A DNA stretch of 31,802 bases, taken from Collinsella aerofaciens (GTDB lineage Bacteria > Actinomycetota > Coriobacteriia > Coriobacteriales > Coriobacteriaceae). The stretch is from contig NZ_JAQLEM010000026.1 of the NCBI RefSeq assembly GCF_028209885.1, positions 1 through 31,802 on the forward strand. The letters run 5' to 3'. Made by a program: the position numbers and the translations under genes. The notes under the pieces are model-generated. The model ran no database searches. It was not told the DNA's origin and worked only from the letters and a program-made list of their open reading frames with translations. Positions 1 through 7,854 of the stretch are shown one piece after another. Numbering within the stretch: position 1 is the stretch's first letter; each line of letters opens with the position of its first letter.

Positions 1-34
1 CGGGGGCTGGACTTGAATCCAGCCCCCGCTCTTT
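1..34 (+). terminator. Intrinsic-terminator-like hairpin at the window edge
   Basis: An 11-bp perfect stem (1-11 with 18-28) with a six-base loop is followed by CTCTTTTG. It would end a plus-strand gene lying left of the window. It could equally end the minus-strand flavodoxin operon, whose T-run would lie outside the window. Confidence 0.5.
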
Positions 35-87
35 TGTAGGGATAAGGATGCGCTTTGATGCAGACTCTTTTGGAGGTCCTGGGTTCG

Positions 88-507
88 TTACGCGAGCTCG
101 GCTCCGAGGGCCTTGCAAGCGGTCTCGCCCTCATCGTCGGGCGCATCGTAGCAAATGACGGAATCGATGACATTGACGCCCGCCTCGTCGGCATCGGCCT
201 TCCAGTTGTCCATCCACTCGCCCTCGGCCCACGAATAAGAGCCAAAGAGGACGACCTTCTTATCGCCGAGGGTCTCCTTGACCTCGTCCCACATAGGCTG
301 GAACTCGTCATACTCAAGCTCCTCGGAACCCATGGCGGGGCAGCCGAAGGCAATGGCGTCATAGTTGGCGGCCTTGTCTGCGGAGAAGTCGGCGCAGGAG
401 ATGACCTCTGCCTCGGCGCCGGCACCGGTTGCACCCTCGGCAACGAAGTTTGCCATGGCCTCGGTGTTGCCTGTACCGCTCCAGTTGACGACGGCGATCT
501 TGCTCAT
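88..507 (-). CDS. Flavodoxin
   Basis: Small acidic FMN-binding electron carrier of 139 residues, the usual length of short-chain flavodoxins. The N-terminus MSKIAVVNWSGTGNTEAMA carries the phosphate-binding loop (SGTGNTE, residues 10-16). The FGCPAMGSEEL and FGSYSWAEGEW segments match the two flavin-ring loops of the fold. I start at the ATG at 507, which has AAAGGAAGA just upstream; the longer open frame to 921 is not flavodoxin-like and runs through the DUF3793 gene. It lies 46 bp behind the DUF3793 gene on the same strand, so the two are probably one operon. Flavodoxins replace ferredoxin under iron limitation, so iron control is plausible but not shown. Confidence 0.93.
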   Translation of the reverse strand: MSKIAVVNWSGTGNTEAMANFVAEGATGAGAEAEVISCADFSADKAANYDAIAFGCPAMGSEELEYDEFQPMWDEVKETLGDKKVVLFGSYSWAEGEWMDNWKADADEAGVNVIDSVICYDAPDDEGETACKALGAELA

Positions 508-553
508 ATGTCTTCCTTTCGGTTGTGCGGCGTGCGGCCGCGTCTTGTATGCT

Positions 554-1258
554 CTATCGGGTTGCCTGGACAAGTTGTTCCAGGGTGCAGCCCTGTTGAT
601 AGATGTAGGTAAGGTATTGCGTGCATGCGCGATAGGAATCGAAGGTCGTGAGCGCCTGCTCAACGTTTGTGTATACCTTCCATGCGCCAAAGACCTTATA
701 GTTTTCGCCGTGCTGGACGATAAACTGATGGACATCTTCGTAGGGATAGCCCAAAAAATAGCCAATTTCGTGGGGGAACTCGCATATGCACCCCGTATCG
801 CAGTGCCTATTTCGCGCGAGTGCGCAGACGCTGCCGTCATAGGCGCTTTCTGCGGCATTGCTGCTTGCCAGCGTGATGCGCGCGGCGAGATGCACCAGGG
901 ATGCGGGCAGGTTGTGGACATCGTAACCTTCGGCGGCTAGCGCCGTCGTGGCACGGGGGTCGGAGAGGTATCGCATGAGGTCCGCAGGGCGATACACATA
1001 GATGAGCGCTCCGCAGGGGCGCCAGACCAAAACGCTCATATGGATTCCGAGTGGCTGGAGCTCGCGGTTGCATTGGGCTATGACGGCGAGCAGGCGAGAG
1101 CGTCGCTCTTCGATATGGGCGGCGCCGGGTTTTCCGTTTTGGTTGGCGTAGACGCCGGGATAGGTAAAGAGCGAAGCCGGCTTGATGCCTGCGAGCGTAG
1201 GGGAGCAGTTGCGCACGACAGCCGTTTGGTATGTTGGGATGTCAATGGTTCGAGTCAC
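554..1258 (-). CDS. DUF3793 family protein
   Basis: 234-residue protein that I recognise as DUF3793 from its C-terminal half: CICEFPHEIGYFLGYPYEDV (about residues 157-176), then HGENYKVFGAWKVYTN. The family is common in anaerobic Firmicutes and Actinobacteria and often sits beside flavodoxin or iron-transport genes; its biochemical role is unknown to me. The start is a GTG at 1258 with AAAGGAG eight bases upstream. No signal peptide or membrane segment is obvious, so it is probably cytoplasmic. It is first in an operon with flavodoxin and has a good promoter directly upstream (1298-1325). A redox or iron-related role is inferred from context only. Confidence 0.88.
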   Translation of the reverse strand: MTRTIDIPTYQTAVVRNCSPTLAGIKPASLFTYPGVYANQNGKPGAAHIEERRSRLLAVIAQCNRELQPLGIHMSVLVWRPCGALIYVYRPADLMRYLSDPRATTALAAEGYDVHNLPASLVHLAARITLASSNAAESAYDGSVCALARNRHCDTGCICEFPHEIGYFLGYPYEDVHQFIVQHGENYKVFGAWKVYTNVEQALTTFDSYRACTQYLTYIYQQGCTLEQLVQATR

Positions 1259-1297
1259 GATGCTCCTTTCGGGTCCTCAGTTGTTAGCCTAGGAAAA

Positions 1298-1325
1298 CTT
1301 ATACACGAAAGTAAGCCATGGTCAA
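1298..1325 (-). promoter_or_regulatory. Promoter of the DUF3793-flavodoxin operon
   Basis: On the minus strand TTGACC (1320-1325), a 16-bp spacer and TATAAG (1298-1303), the latter preceded by TG, form a near-consensus vegetative promoter. Transcription would begin roughly 30 bases before the GTG start at 1258. Confidence 0.6.
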
Positions 1326-1351
1326 CAAAAAAGTTTGAAGAGGGAAACTAA

Positions 1352-1383
1352 TTGACCGAACGGACACGATTTTGGGTTAAGAT
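1352..1383 (+). promoter_or_regulatory. Possible promoter of the HMA-domain gene
   Basis: TTGACC (1352-1357) is a good -35 box. The best -10 candidates (around TTAAGAT, 1377-1383) are spaced slightly long. The CsoR-like operator starts directly downstream, which suits a repressor site at the start point. Confidence 0.35.
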
Positions 1384-1385
1384 GG

Positions 1386-1405
1386 GGACACCCCATGGGG
1401 GTATC
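1386..1405. promoter_or_regulatory. CsoR-like copper operator
   Basis: A G/C-rich palindrome with core CCCCATGGGG (1391-1400) extends rightwards to GGGGGTAT and leftwards to ACACCCC. This resembles the pseudo-palindromic ATACCCC/GGGGTAT boxes of CsoR copper-sensing repressors. It lies about 30 bp before a copper-chaperone-like gene. No csoR gene is in the window. Confidence 0.45.
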
Positions 1406-1433
1406 TAGATAGTGCTACTTGAAAGGGGAACGC

Positions 1434-1817
1434 ATGAGCGACTTGCTCAACCCTGCGAATCTCATCGTGTTGGCCGTCATTGCCGTCGGCATGTTTTTTG
1501 GACTGCGTCGCATTGTCGCTTCGACACACGGAAAGAGCTGCTGCAGCGATGGCACGAGCGGTAAGAAGGCCAAGAAGGTAGTGGTTGCGGATACCGATCC
1601 GTCCCACTACCCCTATAGCGATGAGCTGCTCATCGGCGGCATGAGCTGTGACGGCTGCGCTCAGAACGTAGCCAATGCCCTCAATGCGCTGGATGGCGTG
1701 TGGGCAACGGTGACGTATGCGGACCACACAGCGCGCGTGCGCTCCAAGCGGCCGATCGATCGCGGTGTCCTTGAGGCTGCCGTGAGAGATGCGGGTTACT
1801 ACGTTATGACGCTGTAG
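1434..1817 (+). CDS. Membrane-anchored HMA-domain (copper chaperone-like) protein
   Basis: 127-residue protein. An N-terminal hydrophobic segment (about residues 9-25, LIVLAVIAVGMFFG) is followed by a Cys-containing basic stretch (HGKSCCSDG) that resembles FeoB-associated Cys-rich membrane proteins. A linker then leads to a heavy-metal-associated domain from about residue 63, whose metal site is GGMSCDGCAQN (MxCxxC). It should bind soft metal ions, most likely Cu(I), at the inner face of the membrane. The ATG at 1434 has GAAAGGGG upstream and is preferred over an in-frame ATG five codons earlier. A CsoR-like palindrome lies in the leader. The fusion of a FeoB-tail-like anchor with an HMA domain is slightly unusual. 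Convergent with the YolD-like gene. Confidence 0.85.
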   Translation: MSDLLNPANLIVLAVIAVGMFFGLRRIVASTHGKSCCSDGTSGKKAKKVVVADTDPSHYPYSDELLIGGMSCDGCAQNVANALNALDGVWATVTYADHTARVRSKRPIDRGVLEAAVRDAGYYVMTL

Positions 1818-1843
1818 GCCTTGCCTTGGATGCGCGTCCTTGT

Positions 1844-2269
1844 CTAGGCTCGTCCGCGTAGCTCGATGTCCTGGATGTCGTCGAAGTCGATGGCGATATC
1901 TTTGAGCTTGAGGAGTTTGAAAGCAGGGAGCGCCTCGTCGAGGATGCCGGTGCGGCTGCGATAGCCGTATGTATCGTAATAGGTGACACGAACCAAGTCG
2001 CCACGCTTGAGGCCCTCGAGCTTTTTCGAAAGTTCGAGGGCTTTTTCTTCTGTGAGTTCGCATTTTGGCTCGGCGGTGATCTCTTGTTTACGCACGAGCT
2101 CGTAGTATCCCGTGAGGGTGGCAAAGGGCATAAACTGCGCGGCACGGCCGGCACGGACGGTGCCGTTGGCGGTGAGCTTTGGGTCGGCGGAGCGACGTCT
2201 TCCCTCGGGGTCCGCTAGGCGTTCAAAAGGTGTCGGTGGCCGCATCGGCTGTTGTTGGGACTTAGGCAC
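1844..2269 (-). CDS. YolD-like family protein
   Basis: 141-residue protein. The segment RAGRAAQFMPFATLTGYYE and the C-terminal part with GDLVRVTYYDTYGYRSRTG fit the YolD-like family, usually encoded next to UmuC-type Y-family polymerases and thought to act with them, possibly as a UmuD substitute. I choose the GTG at 2269, which has GGAGGA four bases upstream and overlaps the polymerase stop by eight bases (GTGCCTAA), indicating translational coupling. A TTG four codons earlier is possible. It shares the SOS-type promoter of the polymerase gene. Confidence 0.85.
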   Translation of the reverse strand: MPKSQQQPMRPPTPFERLADPEGRRRSADPKLTANGTVRAGRAAQFMPFATLTGYYELVRKQEITAEPKCELTEEKALELSKKLEGLKRGDLVRVTYYDTYGYRSRTGILDEALPAFKLLKLKDIAIDFDDIQDIELRGRA

Positions 2270-3767
2270 GATGTCCTCCAACTTGTTCGTTGCGTTCGCG
2301 CGCGGTGGCGCCGGCGGTAAAGCTTAATCCCTTGACGAGCGCGTTCTTGCCGTACTTGCCTTTCACGGCCAGGACGGCGCGCGCCAGGTCGCGCTCGCGC
2401 TCATCGGCCTCGATATCGCTGAACAGATCGATGGTGGCAAATTCCTCGGGCATGAGGTTGCCAAATCCCAGGTTGATGCGCTTGACCGGTCGTTTGGGAT
2501 CGACAGTCTGCGCCCAGAGCTCATCGAAATAGCCCATGATCTTCTTAAACGAATTGGTACGCTCGGGCAGCTTTCGCGAGGCGTTGGAGTGCGCAAAGAG
2601 TGCGGCATAGCCACCGCGCGGTTTGCCGCCATGCTCTCCCACAAAGATGCCATCGATTGCCTGCGCTTCGCGCACCAGGCGACGCCGTTCGTCATCGCGC
2701 TGGACGGGCTTGGGCGCACGGGGCGCGAGCTCGGGGCCGGCGGTTGCGGTGGGTTCGATACTCGATGTGCTCGAGCGCAGGTGCCCGCATCCGTCCACAT
2801 ACTGCGCTGTACCGCTGGCGTCGAGGCGGCGTATGTCGGCGCGTTCGCTCGCGTAGCCCACAAAGAGCGAGATGCTGTCGCAGACCACGTGCTTATCGAC
2901 CAAGTCTAAAACGGCGTTGTCGACCATCTCGCGCAAGACGGTATAGGCCTGTTCGTAGGCATAACCCTTCGAGAGCACCTGTCCTGTGGTGGTCGAAGTT
3001 GCCTGCGGGCGATAGGCTTGGATATCGGCGATGGTTGTCGGCTCGCGTCCGAAGGCGTGATCGATAAGATATTCGGCATTGACGCCGAGCTCGTCGTAGA
3101 GCAGGTTTTCGTCAAGGGCGGCGACGCCCATCAGGTCGTAGACGCCATACTTTTCGAGTCGGGCTGCCACGCCGGGGCCGATGCCCCAGATGTCGGTGAT
3201 GGGGCGATGGGGCCAGATCTCCTTGCGAAAGGTCTCGTCGTCGAGTATGCCGATGCGGCTGGGTACGTGCTTGGCGGTAATGTCGAGCGCTACCTTGGCC
3301 TGGAATAGGTTGGGGCCGATGCCGACCGTCGCCGTGATGCCGGTGCGCGCGAGGACCTCGTCGCGCAGCGTGCAGGCGAACCCTTCCGCATCGGTGTGAT
3401 AGAGGTCCAGATAGGGCGTCACGTCGATAAAGCACTCATCGATGGAGTAGACGTGCACGTCCTGGGGGCTGACGTATTCCAGATAGATACCGTAGATTTT
3501 CGCCGACACCTCCATGTAATGCTGCATGCGCGGTACGGCCGTGATGTAGTCGATGCCATCGGGAATTTCGAACAGACGGCAGCGATTGTGTATCCCGAGG
3601 TCCTTCATGGCCTGTGTGATGGCGAGGCAGATGGTCGTGCGTCCGCGTGATTCGTCGGCAACGACCAGGTTGGTGGTGAGTGGATCGAGCCCGCGGTCCA
3701 CGCACTCGACGCTGGCATAAAACGTCTTGAGGTCGATGCAGATGTAGGTGTGCTGCTCGTGCGCCAC
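2262..3767 (-). CDS. Y-family translesion DNA polymerase (UmuC/DinB type)
   Basis: 501-residue error-prone polymerase for bypass of damaged template. Catalytic motif I is YICIDLKTFYASVEC (Asp12). Motif III is YSIDECFID (Asp100, Glu101). The helix-hairpin-helix region is around ITDIWGIGPGVAARLEKYG. The C-terminal little-finger part ends near GFGNLMPEEFATIDLFSD, typical of UmuC-like enzymes of Gram-positives. The start is uncertain: the GTG at 3767 has GGGAGGA just upstream, whereas the open frame reaches a TTG at 3839 that lies inside the promoter and is therefore excluded. The gene is followed, with overlap, by the YolD-like gene. Two LexA-like boxes at the promoter predict DNA-damage induction. 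Confidence 0.93.
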   Translation of the reverse strand: MAHEQHTYICIDLKTFYASVECVDRGLDPLTTNLVVADESRGRTTICLAITQAMKDLGIHNRCRLFEIPDGIDYITAVPRMQHYMEVSAKIYGIYLEYVSPQDVHVYSIDECFIDVTPYLDLYHTDAEGFACTLRDEVLARTGITATVGIGPNLFQAKVALDITAKHVPSRIGILDDETFRKEIWPHRPITDIWGIGPGVAARLEKYGVYDLMGVAALDENLLYDELGVNAEYLIDHAFGREPTTIADIQAYRPQATSTTTGQVLSKGYAYEQAYTVLREMVDNAVLDLVDKHVVCDSISLFVGYASERADIRRLDASGTAQYVDGCGHLRSSTSSIEPTATAGPELAPRAPKPVQRDDERRRLVREAQAIDGIFVGEHGGKPRGGYAALFAHSNASRKLPERTNSFKKIMGYFDELWAQTVDPKRPVKRINLGFGNLMPEEFATIDLFSDIEADERERDLARAVLAVKGKYGKNALVKGLSFTAGATARERNEQVGGHRA

Positions 3768-3779
3768 GCGTCCTCCCAT

Positions 3780-3812
3780 CAAACACATGTTCTTATCGAA
3801 TACCTGTTCGAT
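3780..3812 (-). promoter_or_regulatory. Two adjacent LexA (SOS) boxes
   Basis: Box 1 (3795-3812) reads on the minus strand ATCGAACAGGTATTCGAT, a palindrome with six-base arms matching the Gram-positive SOS consensus CGAAC-N4-GTTCG except for one position. Box 2 (3780-3793, plus strand CAAACACATGTTCT) matches it at most defined positions. Box 1 overlaps the -10 element and box 2 lies just downstream, a classical repressor arrangement. Confidence 0.65.
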
Positions 3813-3839
3813 AATACCCGCTCGACCAGACACCGTCAA
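3811..3839 (-). promoter_or_regulatory. Promoter of the polymerase-YolD operon
   Basis: TTGACG (3834-3839), a 17-bp spacer and TATTAT (3811-3816) on the minus strand. It overlaps LexA-like box 1 and sits 44 bp before the chosen GTG start. Confidence 0.65.
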
Positions 3840-3856
3840 AACCTGTCCCTTTTTGG
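3840..3856. repeat. Half copy of the GGGACAGGTT repeat family
   Basis: These 17 bases are identical to 4574-4590, the right arm and T-run of the palindrome behind the next gene. Only one arm is present here. Confidence 0.6.
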
Positions 3857-3938
3857 CGGGTATGGTCGTGCGGCTGCATCGGGTTTTTAACGCAGCCCTA
3901 AAGAGCGCGAAACAGCTCGGAAAAGCTCGCTTCGTAGC

Positions 3939-4514
3939 ATGAGCCTAACGATCGATACCGCCTATACGCACGGAAGGGTTGTGGAAAAGATGGTCAATTA
4001 TGGGTTTGGTATGCCGACGCGCCTTGTTGCGGATGGAGACGTGGCTCGCTGGTGCGGACGATTGGTCGCTCACTACGGTGGCACCAAGGCGCTGGTCGTG
4101 TTGGGCGGTGACAAACATACGCACGATGAGCTCGTCTCGGCGGCGCTCGGCTCGCTTGATCGAGCTCTGCTCGAACGCGTGCTTTTTCGCTGCGGCTTGG
4201 TCGGGGGCGACGGGGGAGACGATTTGGTCGATGAGGCCGTAGCCCTGGCGACCGACGAAGGCGTGGACTTTGTCCTGGCGATTGGCGATGCCGATACTGC
4301 CGGCTTTGCGCGTGAGCTCGCGCGTCGCATGGCGGCGCTCGATGCCGGCGAAGACGGCTTTGTGCCTTATGGATGCATTGTCTCGGAGGGCAAGGTGCCT
4401 GCTGTCGTGGGCACCGGCGAGGTTCCCGTTTTTGCCATTATCGCGCCCGAACTGCTGGAGGGCATCGGGTCTCCTTTGCGTGAGTTGCTCGGTAGCGTCT
4501 GCGCTGCGGCCTAA
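3939..4514 (+). CDS. Truncated iron-containing alcohol dehydrogenase-like protein
   Basis: 191-residue protein resembling the N-terminal dinucleotide-binding half of group III (iron) alcohol dehydrogenases: MVNYGFGMPTRLVADGD near residues 18-34, GGTKALVVLGGDKHTHDELV, then ATDEGVDFVLAIGDADTAGF. Family members are usually about 380-400 residues with a C-terminal helical domain supplying metal-binding histidines; that half is missing. The glycine-rich loop normally reading GGGS is altered to GDAD. Alcohol oxidation is therefore doubtful; it may bind nucleotide only or be degenerate. The ATG at 3939 has a poor ribosome binding site, and Met18 (3990) is an alternative. A strong palindrome/terminator follows directly. 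Confidence 0.65.
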   Translation: MSLTIDTAYTHGRVVEKMVNYGFGMPTRLVADGDVARWCGRLVAHYGGTKALVVLGGDKHTHDELVSAALGSLDRALLERVLFRCGLVGGDGGDDLVDEAVALATDEGVDFVLAIGDADTAGFARELARRMAALDAGEDGFVPYGCIVSEGKVPAVVGTGEVPVFAIIAPELLEGIGSPLRELLGSVCAAA

Positions 4515-4527
4515 TATCTGCCAGGAA

Positions 4528-4588
4528 GGGACAGGTTAATTTTGGTAGGTAAAGCGTTTGACCTGCCAAAATTAACCTGTCCCTTTTT
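4528..4588 (+). terminator. Long palindrome (GGGACAGGTT family) acting as terminator
   Basis: A 23-bp stem (4528-4550 with 4561-4583, one G-T wobble) with a ten-base loop is followed by TTTTT. It starts 14 bp behind the dehydrogenase-like gene, so it should terminate that transcript. Its outer end GGGACAGGTT recurs at three other places in the window, so it is also a member of a dispersed repeat family. Confidence 0.7.
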
Positions 4589-4671
4589 GGTCGGTCGCCG
4601 TTTAGGGGCGGATTGGCAACGCTCGCTGATTACGGTCTTGACCTGCGCTAGAATAGGGTCATCTGATTATC

Positions 4672-4695
4672 CGGGCGCATGGAGGTATGCGCCCG
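4672..4695 (+). promoter_or_regulatory. Leader hairpin of pgi with GGAGG in the loop
   Basis: A perfect 9-bp stem CGGGCGCAT/ATGCGCCCG encloses the six-base loop GGAGGT, 18 bases upstream of the pgi start. The true ribosome binding site, GAGGAGG, follows at 4702-4708. The loop offers a second Shine-Dalgarno-like sequence. A weak -10-like TAGAAT lies at 4649-4654. Confidence 0.5.
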
Positions 4696-4713
4696 TATGT
4701 TGAGGAGGACTTT

Positions 4714-6408
4714 ATGGCAACTGTTGCCGCACCTATCGACGCTACGTCGACCGCCGCTTGGAAGGCGCTCGAGGCCCATCAGGAGAAGCTCGAGGCCGAG
4801 GGTATCGACCTTAAGGCATGGTTCGCTGCCGATGCGGAGCGCGTGAACAAGCTGAGCTTTGACGCCGGTGACCTGCACTTCGACCTGTCCAAGAACCTGG
4901 TGACCGATGAGACCGTCAAGCTGCTGTGCGATCTTGCCCGCGAGGTGAAGCTCGAGGAGCGCCGCGACGCCATGTTCTCCGGCGAGCACATCAACACCAC
5001 CGAGGACCGCGCCGTCCTGCACACCGCGCTTCGTCGCCCGGCAAGCGAGAAGGGCCAGCTCATTGTCGACGGCCAGGACGTCGTCGCCGACGTGCACGAG
5101 GTCCTCGACCGCATGTATGCCTTCGCCGAGCGCGTGCGCTCCGGTGAGTGGAAGGGCGTTACCGGCAAGAAGATCGAGCACCTGGTGTCCATCGGCATCG
5201 GCGGCTCCGATCTGGGCCCGGTCATGGCTTACGAGGCTCTGCGTCCCTATGCTGACGCCGGTATCGACTGCCGCTACATCTCCAACATCGACCCCAACGA
5301 CCAGGCCGAGAAGCTTAAGGGTTTGGACCCCGAGACCACGCTCGTGATCATCGTCTCCAAGACCTTCACCACGCTCGAGACCCTCACCAACGCTCGCGAG
5401 GTCAAGACCTGGATGCTCGAGCAGCTCAAGGCTCAGGGCGCCATCGACGGCTCCGATGAGCAGAACGCCGAGGCCGTGGCAAAGCACTTCGTCGCCGTCT
5501 CCACCGCGCTCGAGAAGGTCGAGGCCTTCGGCATCGACCCTGCCAACGCCTTCGGTTTCTGGAACTGGGTCGGCGGCCGCTATTCTGTTGACTCCGCCGT
5601 GGGCCTGTCGCTGATCGTCGTGCTCGGCCCCGAGCGCTTCCAGCAGTTCCTCGAGGGCTTCCACGCCATCGACGAGTACTTCTGCAATACCCCGCTCGAG
5701 AACAACGCCGTCGCGCTAATGGGCCTGTTCAACGTCTGGTACGTCAACTTCTTCGGTTCCAAGAGCCATGCCGTGCTGCCGTACTGCCAGTACCTGCACC
5801 GTTTCCCGGCCTACCTGCAGCAGCTCACCATGGAGTCCAACGGCAAGCATGTCCGTTGGGACGGCAGCGCCGTGACCTCCGACACCGGTGAGATCTTCTG
5901 GGGCGAGCCCGGCACCAACGGCCAGCATGCCTTCTACCAGCTGCTGCACCAGGGCACTGTGGTGGTCCCGGCCGATTTCATCGCCTTTGCCAATACCGCC
6001 AACCCTGCGACCGATAGCGGCCAGGACGTGCATGAGCTGTTCCTGGGCAACTTCCTGGCCCAGACCAAGGCGCTCGCCTTTGGCAAGACGGCCGACGAAG
6101 TTCGTGCCGAGGGCACGCCCGAGCAGATCGTCCCGGCCCGTTGCTTTGAGGGCAACCGCCCGACGACCTCGATCTTTGGCGACACGCTGACCCCGTTCGC
6201 ACTCGGTGAGCTCATCGCCCTGTACGAGCACATCACGTTTGTCGAGGGTACGGTCTGGGGCATCGACTCCTATGACCAGTGGGGTGTTGAGCTGGGCAAG
6301 CAGCTTGCCAAGCAGATCACCCCTGCCTTCCACGACGATGCCGCCAAGGCCGAGCAGGACGCTTCGACCCAGGCGCTCATCGAGTTCTATCGCGCGCATC
6401 GCAAGTAG
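4714..6408 (+). CDS. pgi: Glucose-6-phosphate isomerase
   Basis: 564-residue cytoplasmic enzyme interconverting glucose 6-phosphate and fructose 6-phosphate in glycolysis and gluconeogenesis. Visible marks: [18 protein letters not shown] (sugar-phosphate binding SIS fold), SKTFTTLET, the signature [36 protein letters not shown] with the catalytic His region, and the C-terminal signature [11 protein letters not shown] with the active-site Lys. Length matches the long bacterial/eukaryotic-type Pgi. The start ATG at 4714 has TGAGGAGGAC upstream; the open frame to 4687 runs through the leader hairpin. Codon use is strongly biased, as for a highly expressed gene. It is monocistronic, with a terminator at 6442. 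Confidence 0.97.
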   Translation: MATVAAPIDATSTAAWKALEAHQEKLEAEGIDLKAWFAADAERVNKLSFDAGDLHFDLSKNLVTDETVKLLCDLAREVKLEERRDAMFSGEHINTTEDRAVLHTALRRPASEKGQLIVDGQDVVADVHEVLDRMYAFAERVRSGEWKGVTGKKIEHLVSIGIGGSDLGPVMAYEALRPYADAGIDCRYISNIDPNDQAEKLKGLDPETTLVIIVSKTFTTLETLTNAREVKTWMLEQLKAQGAIDGSDEQNAEAVAKHFVAVSTALEKVEAFGIDPANAFGFWNWVGGRYSVDSAVGLSLIVVLGPERFQQFLEGFHAIDEYFCNTPLENNAVALMGLFNVWYVNFFGSKSHAVLPYCQYLHRFPAYLQQLTMESNGKHVRWDGSAVTSDTGEIFWGEPGTNGQHAFYQLLHQGTVVVPADFIAFANTANPATDSGQDVHELFLGNFLAQTKALAFGKTADEVRAEGTPEQIVPARCFEGNRPTTSIFGDTLTPFALGELIALYEHITFVEGTVWGIDSYDQWGVELGKQLAKQITPAFHDDAAKAEQDASTQALIEFYRAHRK

Positions 6409-6441
6409 TCGCTGCTGTTAACGCATCGCGCCTTATAGTCA

Positions 6442-6474
6442 GGGGCCCGTATCCTATCGGATGCGGGCCCCTTT
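6442..6474 (+). terminator. Terminator of pgi
   Basis: A 13-bp stem (6442-6454 with 6459-6471, one G-T pair) with loop TATC is followed by TTTGCTTTG. It lies 33 bp behind pgi, between convergent genes. Confidence 0.8.
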
Positions 6475-6549
6475 GCTTTGCCGTGGTCCCGGGGCGCACG
6501 GCCTTTGTGGAGCATCGCCGGGGCGTCGCGCGCTGCGAGAACCCTGCGC

Positions 6550-7854
6550 CTAGATCTCGGCCTCCGCATGGCCTCGCTGCGCCTCGGGCAGCTCCCCGTA
6601 GAGCGGATGGTCTTCGAGCCTAAAGCGCTCGACCTGTTCGGGAGTGCGACCGCGTACAAAGAGCCACGAGCGATCGATCGGCGTCGCCATGAGCGTGCTG
6701 GGCAGCGCGTCGGCGCGGTCGGAAAACACCCGGGCACTCTCGGGATCCTGGAACGCCAGCACCAGATGCGTGTCGCAGTTGCCCATGATGGAGCGTGCGC
6801 GTGCCTCGCCATAGAGCGCATCGAGCTGGTTGGTCGACTGCAGCAGCAGCGTTGCCCAGATGTTGCGGCTTCGGATAATCGAGAGCACGTTGTCGATCTG
6901 GGGGATCTGCAGATTTGCGAAGTCATCGAGCATAAAGCGCACGGGCACGGGCAGGCTGCCGTCGGGCTGCCTATCGGCCTCACGAATGAGGCCCATAAAC
7001 GCTTGCGTAATAAAGAGGTCGGTCAGCGGATCGAGATTGCGGTCAATATCGCTTACGGTTACAAACAGGGCGCAGGGGGTGTGTCCCATGGAAGCGAAGT
7101 CCACCTGATGGCACTCACGATAGAGCTGTGCCGCACCGTCGAATCCCAGACACATGACCTTTTCGGCAAGGATGCCGACGATGCTCGCGTGCATGCGCTC
7201 GGCATTTTGCGTAATGGCGTAGCGCCGCCATAGCGAGAGGGCATAGCTTTGGGGGTCGGTCGTGATCAGGTCGTCAAACAATCGACCCGTGGCACCGTCC
7301 TGCAGGTGCTCGATCAGCTTGATGACCGAGCTGATCGTCTGCTCGTCGGCGGGTAGCTGTTCGGTGACGTAGGCGATAAGACACGACAGCAGGTTTGCCG
7401 CCGCATGATCCCAAAAAGGCTGGTTGTTGTCCTCGATGGGGCAGATGGCCTTTGCCACCGAGAGGATGTCCTGCTGGTTGGGCCTGCCGTCCGCCTTGCG
7501 GCGAATGTGCCTCAGGGGGTTGTAGCCGCAGCGCTCGATGCCGGGCGCAAGGGCCGGGACGGTGTTGAGGTCGGCGAAGTTGAGACATTGCACGCGGTAA
7601 CCGTGGGCTGCCAGCACGGGTCCCACTTCGCGACAGAGCGTGCCTTTGGTGTCGAGCACGATGTAGCTTGCGTTCATTTGCAGCAGGTTGGGCTTGAGGA
7701 CGTTTCGGGTCTTGCCGGCTCCCGAGGGGCCGATCACAAGTGCGTTGTTGTTGAGTCCCGTTTGGCGGGTGTCGCAGGAGAGCGTTCGATCCTTGGCGAG
7801 GATGGTGGACGATGCGGACTCAGATGCGGCGAGGCGGCTGGCGAGGTTAGACAT
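6550..7854 (-). CDS. VirD4/TraG-like conjugation coupling ATPase without membrane anchor
   Basis: 434-residue P-loop ATPase close to the VirD4-like (CD1115-type) coupling proteins of Firmicutes conjugative elements. Walker A is GPSGAGKT (residues 42-49), followed by NVLKPNLLQMNASYIVLDTK. PFWDHAAANLLSCLIAY lies near 146-162. Walker B is RFMLDDFANL (306-315), then SIIRSRNIWATLLLQSTNQL. Coupling proteins normally carry two N-terminal membrane helices and exceed 550 residues; here the ATPase core begins almost at once. The start ATG at 7854 overlaps the ClpP-like stop by eight bases (ATGTCTAA). No relaxase or other transfer gene is nearby, so it may be a domesticated DNA or protein pump, or a remnant. 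Confidence 0.85.
   Translation of the reverse strand: MSNLASRLAASESASSTILAKDRTLSCDTRQTGLNNNALVIGPSGAGKTRNVLKPNLLQMNASYIVLDTKGTLCREVGPVLAAHGYRVQCLNFADLNTVPALAPGIERCGYNPLRHIRRKADGRPNQQDILSVAKAICPIEDNNQPFWDHAAANLLSCLIAYVTEQLPADEQTISSVIKLIEHLQDGATGRLFDDLITTDPQSYALSLWRRYAITQNAERMHASIVGILAEKVMCLGFDGAAQLYRECHQVDFASMGHTPCALFVTVSDIDRNLDPLTDLFITQAFMGLIREADRQPDGSLPVPVRFMLDDFANLQIPQIDNVLSIIRSRNIWATLLLQSTNQLDALYGEARARSIMGNCDTHLVLAFQDPESARVFSDRADALPSTLMATPIDRSWLFVRGRTPEQVERFRLEDHPLYGELPEAQRGHAEAEI

Noticed and set aside
88..921. Extended flavodoxin open frame
   Set aside because: The added N-terminal part overlaps the DUF3793 gene in another frame and is not flavodoxin-like; the internal ATG at 507 has a good ribosome binding site.
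1240..1260. TGGTTCGAGTC resembling a tRNA T-arm
   Set aside because: It is the start of the DUF3793 coding sequence; no acceptor, D or anticodon arms can be formed around it.
4648..6399. Long minus-strand open frames opposite pgi
   Set aside because: Shadows of a highly biased coding sequence; repetitive Leu/Val/Gly/Asp composition and no family features.
6478..7233. 251-codon plus-strand open frame over the VirD4-like gene
   Set aside because: Opposes conserved ATPase sequence and has no domain or ribosome binding site.
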